Shown here: positions 33,724 through 42,318 of the stretch, one piece after another
Layout: the number at the start of each line of letters is the position of its first letter
How positions within the stretch are numbered: position 1 is the stretch's first letter
NCBI RefSeq assembly: GCF_001443045.1
Contig: NZ_LKPJ01000016.1
Coordinates: 1 to 64,000, forward strand
Direction: 5' to 3'
Length of the DNA: 64,000 bases
Source of the DNA: Burkholderia ambifaria
GTDB lineage: Bacteria > Pseudomonadota > Gammaproteobacteria > Burkholderiales > Burkholderiaceae
Program-made: the position numbers and the translations under genes
Notes under the pieces: generated by a model
What the model saw: the letters and a program-made list of their open reading frames with translations, nothing else
The model's database searches: none
What the model was told of the DNA's origin: nothing

Positions 33724-34776
33724 ATGACCTTCAAGCGCACTTTCCATGCCGTCGAGACTCACTCGGGTGAGCCGATGCGCGTGATCACCGGTGGCGTTCC
33801 CCATATCCCGGGCAACACGGTCTACGAGCAGATGAAGTGGCTCGAGCAGAACGACGACCAGATCCGCATGCTGATGCTTCGCGAGCCGCGCGGCTATCCG
33901 CCGCTCTGCTGCAACCTGGTGGTGCCGGCAAAGCATCCGGATGCGGCGGCGGGCTACATCATCATGGAGCAGGTCGAGTATCCGGTGATGAGCGGCGGCA
34001 ACACCATTTCGGTTGCAACCGTGCTGCTGGAAACCGGAATGATCCCGATGCAGGAGCCCGTGACGGAGTTCCAGCTCGAAGCGCCGGCGGGGCTGATCGG
34101 CATCCGCGCCGAGTGCAGCAACGGCAAGGTCACGTCGGTCACCTTCAAGAACGTGCCGGCGTTTGCCGCCCACATCGAGAAGGTCATCGACGTGCCGCAT
34201 CTCGGCAAGGTCACGGTGGACGTGGGCTGGGGCGGCATGTTTTACGTGATCGCCGACGTCCGCCAGTTCAAGGGACTCGAACTGAAGCCCGAGCACGCCC
34301 GGGAAATCACCCGCGTCTCCGCGCTGATCCTGAAGGCTGCCCAGGAGCAGTTGCCCGTCGCGCACCCGCATTATCCGGGCTACGGGATCACGATCGCGCA
34401 GCTGTCCGGTCCGACGGAGAACCCGAACGCGGACTGGAAGAACGTCGTCACGGTGGCCAGCGGCGCAATCGACTTCGACAAGCCGGCGACGTGGACCGGC
34501 GCCGTCGACCGATGCCCGTGCGGCACGGGCACGTCCGCGAAGATGGCCACCCTTCATGCGAAGGGCCAACTGGACCTGAACCAGCCGTTTCGACACGAAG
34601 GCGTGCTGGGAACCGTGTTCACGGGCAACCTCGTCGAGCGTGCCAGCATCGGCGACATCCAGGCGGTCGTGCCGACGATCTCCGGCCGTTCGTGGATCTA
34701 CGGCTACAACACCTATGTGCTCGATCCCGACGACCCGTTCGCCAACGGCTTTACGATGGGCGACATCTGGGCATGA
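33724..34776 (+). CDS. Proline racemase-family enzyme, Ser/Cys type (hydroxyproline epimerase or trans-3-hydroxyproline dehydratase)
   Basis: 350 residues. The two catalytic segments of the PLP-independent proline racemase fold are present: YPVMSGGNTISV, with Ser90 where racemases have Cys, and DRCPCGTGTSAKMA, with Cys266 as the second base. A first-position Ser or Thr abolishes simple racemisation; such proteins are reported as 4-hydroxyproline 2-epimerases or trans-3-hydroxy-L-proline dehydratases. The next gene encodes a Delta1-pyrroline-2-carboxylate reductase-like protein. That favours the dehydratase: trans-3-hydroxyproline to pyrroline-2-carboxylate, then to proline (inference). The residues after Ser90 are Gly-Gly-Asn instead of Gly-His-x, an uncommon variant. 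Confidence 0.85.
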   Translation: MTFKRTFHAVETHSGEPMRVITGGVPHIPGNTVYEQMKWLEQNDDQIRMLMLREPRGYPPLCCNLVVPAKHPDAAAGYIIMEQVEYPVMSGGNTISVATVLLETGMIPMQEPVTEFQLEAPAGLIGIRAECSNGKVTSVTFKNVPAFAAHIEKVIDVPHLGKVTVDVGWGGMFYVIADVRQFKGLELKPEHAREITRVSALILKAAQEQLPVAHPHYPGYGITIAQLSGPTENPNADWKNVVTVASGAIDFDKPATWTGAVDRCPCGTGTSAKMATLHAKGQLDLNQPFRHEGVLGTVFTGNLVERASIGDIQAVVPTISGRSWIYGYNTYVLDPDDPFANGFTMGDIWA

Positions 34777-34883
34777 CACGGGGCGGCCTGGCAGGCCGTC
34801 GGTCGGCAGCACAGGCACGCATGCGGGCGACCCGGGCACATCGAGGCGGCTCGGGTCGTCCATTGCATTCAAGGGACGAGACG

Positions 34884-35855
34884 ATGAAATACGAGCGTGA
34901 AGCGGCGCGGCAAGTGGCGTTCGACGCAATCAAGGCGGTGGGGGCGAACGACGCGATCGCACATTCGCTCGCCGAGGCAGTGATATCGGCTGAACTGGCC
35001 GGAAGCAAGGCGGTGGGTTTTGCGCACCTTCCGGATTACCTGGACGGTTTCGCGAAGGGCAGGATTGCCGCGGGTGCCGAGCCGGAAGTGAACTTTCCGG
35101 CCCCGGCCGCCATACGGGTCGACGCACGCGGCGGAATCGCGCAACTGGCCTATGACCGCGTGTTCGACGAACTCGTCGAGCGGGCGAAGACTTACGGCGT
35201 CGTCACGCTGGCGGTGTCGAACAGCTTCACCGTCGGCGAGCTCGGCTACTACACGCGCAGGCTGGCGGAGTCGGGCCTGGTCGCGCTCGGCACCTGCAAT
35301 GCGACCGCGCAGATGACCACGCTGGAGAGCGGCAAGGCCGTATTCGGCACCAATCCGGTGTCGTTCGCCGCGCCGGTCGCGAACGCGCGGCCGTTCGTGA
35401 TCGACCAGGCATCCAGCGCAACCGCCTTCGTCAACGTACGCAAGGCTGCGCAAACTGGCGAGGCGATTCCCGACGGGTGGGCGGTGGACGGGCAAGGCAT
35501 GCCGACCACGGACGCGCGTGCGGCGATCGACGGCCTGCTGTTGCCGTTCGGCGGCGCGCGCGGCGCCAACATCGCGATGATGATGGAGATCCTGGCCGCG
35601 GGCGTGACCGGCGCCAACTGGTCGATGGACGCGCCGCCTTATGCACGAGGGAGCGAGACGCCGGGCGTCGGGCTGTTCGTCATGGCCGTGAAGGCCGATG
35701 TGTTCGCCAGCGATTTCGAAGCGCGCCTGGCCGCGCAGATCGCCAGGCTGGCGCAAGCCGGCGTGCGGATTCCGGGCAGTCACATCAAGGTGCGCGAGAT
35801 CGACGTGCCGGACGACGTGATGAACCGGGTTCGTGCGTTCGGAACGGCCGGTTGA
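34884..35855 (+). CDS. Ldh2/MDH2-type oxidoreductase, probable Delta1-pyrroline-2-carboxylate reductase
   Basis: 323 residues, belonging to the malate/L-lactate dehydrogenase (type 2) superfamily, which includes DpkA/LhpD piperideine- and pyrroline-2-carboxylate reductases. It has the typical N-terminal helices, the SNSFTVGELGYYTRRLAESG region with a conserved active-site stretch (about residues 111-130), GTNPVSFAAP, and the C-terminal LLPFGGARGANIAMMMEIL block. It uses NAD(P)H in the cytoplasm. It lies 107 bases downstream of the proline racemase-family gene. AGGGA precedes ATG 34884 by eight bases. The product, L-proline, would feed PutA encoded at 53485. Confidence 0.82.
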   Translation: MKYEREAARQVAFDAIKAVGANDAIAHSLAEAVISAELAGSKAVGFAHLPDYLDGFAKGRIAAGAEPEVNFPAPAAIRVDARGGIAQLAYDRVFDELVERAKTYGVVTLAVSNSFTVGELGYYTRRLAESGLVALGTCNATAQMTTLESGKAVFGTNPVSFAAPVANARPFVIDQASSATAFVNVRKAAQTGEAIPDGWAVDGQGMPTTDARAAIDGLLLPFGGARGANIAMMMEILAAGVTGANWSMDAPPYARGSETPGVGLFVMAVKADVFASDFEARLAAQIARLAQAGVRIPGSHIKVREIDVPDDVMNRVRAFGTAG

Positions 35856-35945
35856 ACCTGAGGCCGCCCGGCCGGCGGGGTGGCAGAACGCGCGGGCGGT
35901 CGTAGTCTGTAGTCGATCCGGTCGCGCTGCAACTCCGCAGCGACG

Positions 35946-36875
35946 TCACTCGGCGGGTGCCGCGCCCTGGATGAATCGTGACTGCTGCCGCGTGCGGTAT
36001 TGCCGGCCCGCTTCGAGCATGGCGATGCTGCCGAGAATGAGAACGGCAGCTAGAATCTCCGTCAGTCCTATTGCTTCACCGCTGCCCCACCCGATGAGCA
36101 ACGCGACCACGGGCGTGATGTACACGGCGCCCGCAGCCGCCACGGCGCCGAGTTTCTGCAACAGGTAGTAATACAGAATAAACGCCGAGCCGGTGCCGAG
36201 CAGCCCGAGCCCGATCGCGATCCCGGCCATCGCACGGCTGTCCTCGAAAATCCGCCCGATGCCGTGGACGTCGGTCAGTGCGGCAAGCATCAGCAATGCA
36301 ATACCCATCTGCCAGGTCACGATGGCCAGCGGCGCGAGGCCGGTCGGCGACAGGAAGCGCCGGGCGTAGATGTACGAGAAGCCGAAGAGTGCCGACCCCG
36401 ACATCATCCATGCGACGCCCGCCAGGCTGATGGCGTCGCCATTACCCAGGCCGGCCCACGGCCGCGCGATCAGCATGATGCCCGCCATGCCCAGCGCGAC
36501 ACCGTATTGCGTCGGGCGGTTCATCTTCTCGTTGCGCAGGAACAGGCCCGATGCCAACGATGTGAAGATCGTCGACGATCCGCCCAGCACGCCGGCAATA
36601 CCGGACGGGAGCAGCGTCGTCCCCTGTGCCATGGCGAAGTAGGGGAAGGCCGCGGCCAGCGCGGCCATCACGGCGAAATGATGCAGGTGGCGTAGCTGGC
36701 CGAGCCGGATCGCGCGTTGATGCCAGGCGAGCGCGGCTAGCGGCGCGAAACCGAACAGGACGCGCAGCAGCGATATCTGACCCGGGCTGATATAAGCTCC
36801 CGCCCATTTCATGTAGATGAAATTGGATCCCCAGAACACGCCGAGGAGGACGAAGGCACAATAGGTTCGTATCAA
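35946..36875 (-). CDS. EamA/DMT-family transporter, TTG start
   Basis: 309 residues, ten predicted membrane helices in two EamA repeats. The opening YCAFVLLGVFWGSNFIYMKW and the second-repeat SGSALFGFSYIYARRFL are typical of 10-TMS drug/metabolite exporters. No ATG exists near the first helix; TTG 36875 is the best start and lies 46 bases after the tautomerase stop, with only a weak ribosome site. The frame is open further upstream. It is therefore the second gene of an operon with the 4-oxalocrotonate tautomerase-like gene. Substrate unknown; export of a metabolite from the betaine/proline pathways is a possibility only. Confidence 0.75.
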   Translation of the reverse strand: MIRTYCAFVLLGVFWGSNFIYMKWAGAYISPGQISLLRVLFGFAPLAALAWHQRAIRLGQLRHLHHFAVMAALAAAFPYFAMAQGTTLLPSGIAGVLGGSSTIFTSLASGLFLRNEKMNRPTQYGVALGMAGIMLIARPWAGLGNGDAISLAGVAWMMSGSALFGFSYIYARRFLSPTGLAPLAIVTWQMGIALLMLAALTDVHGIGRIFEDSRAMAGIAIGLGLLGTGSAFILYYYLLQKLGAVAAAGAVYITPVVALLIGWGSGEAIGLTEILAAVLILGSIAMLEAGRQYRTRQQSRFIQGAAPAE

Positions 36876-36921
36876 GATGGATCCGGTTTGGCGGGTTGGC
36901 GATCGGTGCGGGCGCGCTTCG

Positions 36922-37119
36922 TCAGGCGGGACGCGATGGTTCGGCGCACAGCTCGCCCGCAATGGCCCAATCGCTGGCGGGAACGTCCTCGAAGATGACG
37001 AAGGTATGCCTGGGTTCGATCCCGGCATGGCGAAACAGGCTCTCCGTGATCTCGGCCGCGACGGCCTTCTTGGCGGACGCCTCCTTGCCCGCGAGCCAAC
37101 TGACGCGAACGACCGGCAT
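36922..37119 (-). CDS. 4-oxalocrotonate tautomerase-family protein
   Basis: 65 residues, the size of the 4-OT hexamer subunit. The catalytic N-terminal Pro follows the initiator Met (MPVVRVSWLAGKEASAKKAV). Arg-containing helix and the HTFVIFEDVPASDW strand match the family. Members tautomerise or hydrolyse small keto acids or dehalogenated acids. ATG 37119 follows AAGGAG. It is the first gene of a two-gene operon with the DMT transporter. A 23-bp dyad identical in all but two positions to one at the Rieske gene promoter lies 149 bases upstream, linking this operon with the demethylation genes. Confidence 0.85.
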   Translation of the reverse strand: MPVVRVSWLAGKEASAKKAVAAEITESLFRHAGIEPRHTFVIFEDVPASDWAIAGELCAEPSRPA

Positions 37120-37267
37120 GGGTATCTCCTTTCCGACTGTCTGAAGCGGGGTGTTGTCGAGCGCGGCGCAGCCGGCCGGTTGCGCCGGCACGGGCCCGGC
37201 GCCAGCGTACGTTTCAGGCAAGTATCGAAAGGATGAAACGGTGGGTCAACGGACTATTTTTTCCTGG

Positions 37268-37290
37268 TCGCATTACATTAGGTTATGCGA
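37268..37290. promoter_or_regulatory. 23-bp dyad upstream of the tautomerase/DMT operon (copy 1)
   Basis: Arms TCGCATTAC and GTTATGCGA around a five-base spacer form an imperfect palindrome, 149 bp upstream of the tautomerase start. It matches the reverse complement of the dyad at 38564-38586 in 21 of 23 positions. The two copies bracket the LysR gene 37430-38356. A LysR-type operator has this size and symmetry. The gap 37120-37429 has no gene otherwise. Confidence 0.6.
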
Positions 37291-37429
37291 GCGAAACCGT
37301 AGGCAACGACGCGCAGGCAACGACGGCAACGCGACGCAGCGAATGGGCACCGGCGGCGCGAAGCCGACCTGCGTCGCGGACGTGATGCCGGCCGATCAAC
37401 GACGAGTGCGGAAAGTCGAACGGCGCGGT

Positions 37430-38356
37430 TCAGCGAACCGGGAGATCCTCGCGCAGCCAGTCGATCAACTGGTTCACTGCCGGCGTGATCGAGCGGCCGT
37501 GAGGCACGACGACGAAATAGGCATCGGTCATCTTGCAGGACGCGACCGGCAGACGGACCAGCTCGCCGGTCGCCAGCAGATCGTGGACCATTCGGCTCCA
37601 GCCGAGCGCGACGCCTTGCCCGTATCGCGCCGCCTGAACGGCGTCGGTGTAGAGGCTGCAGCGCAGCACGTAGTTCAACCGGCTCGGGCGATGGCCGGCC
37701 GAGTGGAACCATGCGTCCCAGCCCATCCAGCCCTCGTAGGTCGAATCGGATTCGACGAGCGGCAGCGCGGCGAGCGCCTGGAGCGATTCCGGCATGCCGT
37801 TCTCCTCGAGGAATCGCGGCGAGCAGACGGGAAATACTTCCTCGTCGAACAACAGGATCGACGTGCCGTCCGCCCACCGGCCATCGCCATAGCGCACCGC
37901 GACATCGACCTCGACGTGCCGGAGGTCGGCCGTGAACATCTGGGTGGTTAGCCGCAACTGCAACGGCGGATTCAGTTGCTTGAGCTTGGGAAGCCGCGGC
38001 AGCAGCCGAAATTGCGCGAACGGCGCGGTCGACGCGAGGACGAGTTCCTGCTGCTCGGCGCCGGTCGACAGGCGATCGAATACGCCGGCGATCTTCTGCA
38101 TGGATTCGGCCACCGTCAGGTACAGCATTTCCCCCTCGGTCGTCAGCGAGATCGAGCGATGCAGGCGATGAAAGAGACGGACATTCAGCGTTTCCTCGAG
38201 GAACCGTACCTGCCGGCTCACGGCCGCCTGCGTCACACCCAGTTCGGTCGCGGCAAGCGTGAAGCTTGCCAGGCGCGCGACCGCTTCGAACTCGACCAGC
38301 GCCGTCAACGACGGGACGATGCGTCGATACCCTTTGGTTCGTTTCGTCATGTTCAT
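37430..38356 (-). CDS. LysR-family regulator (GcvA-like)
   Basis: 308 residues. The DNA-binding domain is at residues 15-60 (LVEFEAVARLASFTLAATEL, then TQAAVSRQVRFLEETLNVRL). The effector domain contains the GcvA-type block (LTTQMFTADLRHVEVDVAVRYGD split as TADLRHVEVDVAVRYGDG). It lies divergent from the Rieske oxygenase gene, with a 329-bp gap, and its 3' end faces the tautomerase/DMT operon, which runs the same way. The two 23-bp dyads in these two gaps suggest that it controls both the Rieske/reductase genes and the tautomerase/DMT operon. This is inference from position and sequence. Confidence 0.85.
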   Translation of the reverse strand: MNMTKRTKGYRRIVPSLTALVEFEAVARLASFTLAATELGVTQAAVSRQVRFLEETLNVRLFHRLHRSISLTTEGEMLYLTVAESMQKIAGVFDRLSTGAEQQELVLASTAPFAQFRLLPRLPKLKQLNPPLQLRLTTQMFTADLRHVEVDVAVRYGDGRWADGTSILLFDEEVFPVCSPRFLEENGMPESLQALAALPLVESDSTYEGWMGWDAWFHSAGHRPSRLNYVLRCSLYTDAVQAARYGQGVALGWSRMVHDLLATGELVRLPVASCKMTDAYFVVVPHGRSITPAVNQLIDWLREDLPVR

Positions 38357-38563
38357 CAGGTTGGTGTCATGCGAGGTGCAGGCTCGAGGCCGGATGGCGT
38401 CCGGCCATCGGAAACGCCATGGCGGCGCCCCATCGTTCGGCGCGCCGGCGCGACATCCTGAGCCTACAAATTGTAGGGGTCAAGTCGGTGCGCCGCGGCG
38501 GTCGGATGGCGCCGGATTCCTTGCGGGCCAGTCGAGTCAGGGTAAATCAGGGCGGGGCAAAGA

Positions 38564-38586
38564 TCGCATAACTTAAAGTAATGCGA
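38564..38586. promoter_or_regulatory. 23-bp dyad upstream of the Rieske oxygenase gene (copy 2)
   Basis: Arms TCGCATAAC and GTAATGCGA around a five-base AT-rich spacer form the second copy of the dyad, in inverted orientation to copy 1. It lies 100 bp before the Rieske ATG and about 208 bp from the LysR start, where a LysR protein would be expected to bind. The gap 38357-38685 has no gene. Confidence 0.6.
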
Positions 38587-38685
38587 AGCAGAAAATAAGG
38601 CGCGTTGACGCTACGAATCGGCACTCCAATACTTCGGGCAAAGCGCAATGGAGGCATTGCGAAAGTCAACCCATTGGAGGAGTAC

Positions 38686-39945
38686 ATGTCTGCGATCCCG
38701 CTCAAGACCCACCGCGAGTTGCTCGACAGCCGCAAGCCCGGACACGGGATGCCGGCCGAGCTTTTTGGCCGCCAGGACGTGTTCGAGACGGACGTCGAAG
38801 TCTTCTTCGAGAGGCTGTGGATCTTCGTGGCCGTGACGGCCGACGTGCCGGAACCGGGCGACGTCTACGCGGTGGACATCGGCAAGTCGTCGATCATGAT
38901 CGTGCGTGACGACGACGAGAACATCCGCGCTTACCGGAACGTCTGCCGGCATCGCGGCGCACGCCTGATGAAGGGCGGCGCCAAGGCGACCGTCGGCATG
39001 GTGGTGTGTCCGTATCACCAGTGGACGTACGACCTGGACGGCAGCCTGAAACATGCGACTCACATGGGCAAGGAATTCGACACGACATGCCGGAGCCTGA
39101 TCCCGGTGCACGTCAAGGTGGTCGGCGCGCATGTGTTCGTTTGCCTTGCCGACGAGGCACCGGACGATTTCTCGACGCTCGAGACGGTGATGGCGCCGCG
39201 CTTCGCGCCGCACGACATGCAGCGCACGAAGATCGCGCACGAGATGACGATCGTCGAGAACGGCAACTGGAAACTCGTGATGGAGAACAACCGCGAGTGC
39301 TACCACTGCGGCGGTACGCATCCGGAACTCACGCAATCGTTCCTTGCGCACGACTTCGGCTTCTGTCCGGACGGGCAGAGCGACGAATCGCTGCGCGAGT
39401 ACGACGCGTACCTTGCGCACAATGCGGCCCGCAAGGAAGAGTGGGAGGGAGCAGGCTATATCTGCGAAGCGTTCGAGTCGCTCGACGAGAGCGTCGACAC
39501 GAATTTCCGTTCGCAGCGGCTCGTCATTGCCGGTGCCTGCGAATCGCAGACGATGGATACGAAGGTGGCATGCACGAAGCTGCTCGGCGGCCTGGAGCGC
39601 CGCGATCTCGGCGACGTGCACATGTGGGGCCATCACTCGTGGACGCACGTGATGAGCGATCATGCGGTGGTCGCGTACATCCTGCCGCTCGCGCCGGACA
39701 AGACGGTGGTGCGTACCGTGTGGCTGGTGCATGCGGATGCGGTCGAAGGCGTCGACTACGACCTGAAGACGCTGACCGAAGTGTGGGAAGCCACGACGCG
39801 GCAGGATGCGGATCTGGTTGCGATCACGCATAGCGGAACGCAGGACCCCGCCTATGTGCCCGGCCCGTACTCGACCTACACGGAAGCCGCGCTCGATCAG
39901 TTCGCACGCTGGTACGACGCACGCCTGAAGGCTCACGGAATCTGA
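38686..39945 (+). CDS. Rieske non-heme iron oxygenase for betaine N-demethylation (GbcA / Stc2 type)
   Basis: 419 residues. The Rieske cluster ligands are Cys87-x-His89 (CRHRGARLMKGG) and Cys108-x2-His111 (VCPYHQWTYDL). The mononuclear iron site is in NWKLVMENNRECYHCGGTHP with His207 and His212, the betaine-specific 'NRECYHC' form seen in glycine betaine (GbcA) and proline betaine (Stc2) demethylases. Such enzymes hydroxylate an N-methyl group of a quaternary ammonium, releasing formaldehyde. The reductase follows directly. TTGGAGGAGTAC precedes ATG 38686. The proline-linked context (PutA, PruA, pyrroline reductase) points to proline betaine or a hydroxyproline betaine, with glycine betaine as the alternative. 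Confidence 0.88.
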   Translation: MSAIPLKTHRELLDSRKPGHGMPAELFGRQDVFETDVEVFFERLWIFVAVTADVPEPGDVYAVDIGKSSIMIVRDDDENIRAYRNVCRHRGARLMKGGAKATVGMVVCPYHQWTYDLDGSLKHATHMGKEFDTTCRSLIPVHVKVVGAHVFVCLADEAPDDFSTLETVMAPRFAPHDMQRTKIAHEMTIVENGNWKLVMENNRECYHCGGTHPELTQSFLAHDFGFCPDGQSDESLREYDAYLAHNAARKEEWEGAGYICEAFESLDESVDTNFRSQRLVIAGACESQTMDTKVACTKLLGGLERRDLGDVHMWGHHSWTHVMSDHAVVAYILPLAPDKTVVRTVWLVHADAVEGVDYDLKTLTEVWEATTRQDADLVAITHSGTQDPAYVPGPYSTYTEAALDQFARWYDARLKAHGI

Positions 39946-39953
39946 GTTTCGCC

Positions 39954-41105
39954 ATGACTGTCAGAGAGAATTCTTGCGTGGCCGGTCCGGCTGCGGAAGC
40001 ACGGGATCGCTTCTCGGACCCCGACACATGGGAGCGCGCGGAGCCGCAATGGTCCAGCGGCGAGCGCAAGACGCTGGTGTGCTGCAGGGTGCGGGCCGAA
40101 ACGCACGACGTCCGCACCTTCGTGTTCCGCGCGAAAGACGGCCAGGCCTTCGGTTTCGAGCCCGGTCAGTTCATCACCGTATCGGCCGACATCGACGGCG
40201 TGCCGGTCAGCCGCTGCTACACGATCTCGTCGCCGCCGACGCGGCCGTACACGTTGACGATCACGGTCAAGCGCACGCCCGGCGGGATCATGTCGACCTG
40301 GTTGCACGACAACATGCGGCCCGGTGTCGAGCTGGATGCGTTCGGCCCGTCCGGCATCTTCACGCCGGCCGCCGCGCCGGCCGTGAAGATGCTGTACCTG
40401 TCGGCCGGCTCGGGCGTGACGCCGCTGATGTCGATGACGCGCGCGGCGATCGACCTCGGCCTGAATCTCGATATCGTGTTCGTTCACAGTGCGAGAACGC
40501 CCGAGGACATCATCTTTCGCAACGAGTTGAACCGGCTGCGGGAGGACGCGGACCATCTCCAGGTGATCCACGTGTGCGAAGCGCCGGGGGCCGAGGCAGG
40601 CTGGCGCGGCCCGATCGGCAGGCTGAGCGTCGAACTCCTGCGCGAGCGCGTCCCGGACTATCGCGACCGCGAGGTGTTCACATGCGGCCCGTCGGGCTAT
40701 ATGAACGCCGTCAGGGATCTCCTCGTCCAGGGCGGCCACGACCCGGCCCGCTACCATCAGGAAAGCTTCAACTTTGCCGAAACGGTGGAGCCGCTTGCGG
40801 ACGTTGCCGATGCATCCGGTCACGCGGAGCAAGTGGCGGACGGCACCTATACGGTCCGGCTGGCCAAGTCGGGCAAGACGTTCGCGATGAATGCGTCGGA
40901 GACGGTGCTCACTGCCGCGCGCAAGAACGGCGTCGCGTTGCCGTCCTCGTGCAGCCAGGGCATTTGCGGCACGTGCAAGACCGCGGTGCTCGAAGGCACC
41001 GTCGACATGCATCACAACGGCGGCATTCGTCAGCGCGAAATCGACAAGGGCCTGCGCCTGATGTGCTGCAGCCGGCCGACGTCGGATCTCGTGCTGGATC
41101 TGTAG
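39954..41105 (+). CDS. Hybrid flavin/2Fe-2S reductase partner of the Rieske oxygenase (GbcB type)
   Basis: 383 residues. In order: a ferredoxin-NADP reductase-type FAD domain (VSRCYTISSPPTRPYTL near 83), an NAD domain (LSAGSGVTPLMS near 150; FTCGPSGYM near 242), and a C-terminal plant-type 2Fe-2S ferredoxin with cysteines 333, 338, 341 and 371 (CSQGICGTCK). It passes electrons from NADH to the Rieske cluster. It begins eight bases after the oxygenase stop and is co-transcribed with it. This oxygenase-reductase pair is the genomic hallmark of betaine demethylation systems such as gbcAB. Confidence 0.9.
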   Translation: MTVRENSCVAGPAAEARDRFSDPDTWERAEPQWSSGERKTLVCCRVRAETHDVRTFVFRAKDGQAFGFEPGQFITVSADIDGVPVSRCYTISSPPTRPYTLTITVKRTPGGIMSTWLHDNMRPGVELDAFGPSGIFTPAAAPAVKMLYLSAGSGVTPLMSMTRAAIDLGLNLDIVFVHSARTPEDIIFRNELNRLREDADHLQVIHVCEAPGAEAGWRGPIGRLSVELLRERVPDYRDREVFTCGPSGYMNAVRDLLVQGGHDPARYHQESFNFAETVEPLADVADASGHAEQVADGTYTVRLAKSGKTFAMNASETVLTAARKNGVALPSSCSQGICGTCKTAVLEGTVDMHHNGGIRQREIDKGLRLMCCSRPTSDLVLDL

Positions 41106-41230
41106 TCCGCGCCGAACCTTCGGGTTCCGGTTTCCCCACCTTCAGTCGGACGGCGTCCCGGGCCGCTTCTCCACGAAGCTGTCCCGGGGCGCCTTCATCC
41201 AGGTCCGTTCACTTTCCTTGCGTTGCAATC

Positions 41231-42214
41231 GTGCACGACGTCTCGCCTGTCCCGGATTCGAAACCGCGCCATTTCGGGTTTCTCATGCTTCCGTCGTATT
41301 CGATGATTGCATTCACGAATGCGCTGGAAGCGCTGCGCATCGCCAATTACGTGGACCGTATCGAGCACTATCGCTGGACGGTCTTCTCCGTCGACGGCGT
41401 CCCCGTCGAAGCCAGCAACGGCATCTCGATCCGGCCCGTGCAGGCGCTGGAGTCATCCGGCGATCTGCCGGACGTGATGATCGTATGCGGCGGCACGCAC
41501 ATCCGGGAGACCGTGGACGCGCGGCTGCGGCAGGCACTCGTCGCGCTCGCGAGCCGCGGGATCGCACTGGGCTCGCTGTGCAGCGGTGCGTATGCGCTGA
41601 TGTCGGCGGGCTTGCTCGACCACTACCGTTGTGCGGTGCACTGGGCGGATCTGTTCAGGCTGCGCGCCGAGTTTCCGGACGTCCGGATTGCGCGCGAACT
41701 GTTCGTCGTCGATCGCGACCGCATGACCTGTACCGGCGGCACCGCCCCGCTGGACATGATGCTCAATCTGATATCGACGCATCTCGGCCCGCATCTGGTC
41801 GTACGCGTGTCGCAACACCTGCTGCTGACGAGGCTGCGAAGCGCGAGCGAGCACCAGCCGATACCGGTCGGCGCACGTCTCGAGTCGGCGCGTGCGGAGC
41901 TCGTGGAGGCGGTGACCCTGATGGAGGCCAATGTCGAAGAGCCGCTTTCGTTCGACGAAATCGCGCGGCTCGTCGGACTGTCGGAGCGCCAGATGCAACG
42001 CATGTTCAAGCAGTATCTGAACGCGTCTCCGCGCGAGTATTACCTGAGCGTTCGCCTGAAGCACGCGCAAGGGCTATTGCGCACCGGCAACGATTTCGTC
42101 GCGCACGTATCGAGCCGTTGCGGATTTCCGTCGGCGTGCAGTTTCAGCAAGGCGTATCGACGGGAATTCGGCCATGCGCCGATTGCCGAGCGTCGCATTC
42201 CGCGTCAGGCATAG
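41231..42214 (+). CDS. GlxA/GbdR-type AraC-family regulator, GTG start
   Basis: 327 residues. A DJ-1-like sensor domain (FGFLMLPSYSMIAFTNALEA; elbow GSLCSGAYALMSAG with the Cys kept, near residue 117) is fused to an AraC DNA-binding domain (LSFDEIARLVGLSERQMQRM, then CGFPSACSFSKAYRREFG). Pseudomonas GbdR, the activator of glycine-betaine catabolism, has this architecture and lies with gbcAB in many genomes. It begins 125 bases after the reductase gene, so it may activate its own upstream genes in response to a betaine or demethylated product. GTG 41231 is used because it precedes the conserved strand; no ribosome site is evident. Confidence 0.82.
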   Translation: MHDVSPVPDSKPRHFGFLMLPSYSMIAFTNALEALRIANYVDRIEHYRWTVFSVDGVPVEASNGISIRPVQALESSGDLPDVMIVCGGTHIRETVDARLRQALVALASRGIALGSLCSGAYALMSAGLLDHYRCAVHWADLFRLRAEFPDVRIARELFVVDRDRMTCTGGTAPLDMMLNLISTHLGPHLVVRVSQHLLLTRLRSASEHQPIPVGARLESARAELVEAVTLMEANVEEPLSFDEIARLVGLSERQMQRMFKQYLNASPREYYLSVRLKHAQGLLRTGNDFVAHVSSRCGFPSACSFSKAYRREFGHAPIAERRIPRQA

Positions 42215-42261
42215 ATGGCCATCGAGATCGAATCGGCACGATCGTCCGGACGACAGGGCGG

Positions 42262-42295
42262 GGCGGGCCATTCGCCATCCGGCGCACGGCCCGCC
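42262..42295. terminator. Hairpin between convergent AraC and binding-protein genes
   Basis: GGCGGGCC and GGCCCGCC arms form an 8-bp perfect stem with an 18-base loop, between two convergent stop codons (42214 and 42319). There is no T tract. It is a probable bidirectional terminator. Confidence 0.45.
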
Positions 42296-42318
42296 CGCTT
42301 CATGGTTGCGTCGCTCGC

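Noticed and set aside
33837..34883. Open frame continuous with the pyrroline reductase gene through the preceding gene
   Set aside because: The upstream part is arginine-rich shadow sequence of the proline racemase-family gene; the real start is ATG 34884 with a ribosome site.
41106..41230. Longer N-terminal extension of the GbdR-like regulator running back into the reductase gene
   Set aside because: The upstream frame overlaps the ferredoxin-domain codons in a shadow frame; GTG 41231 begins the conserved fold.
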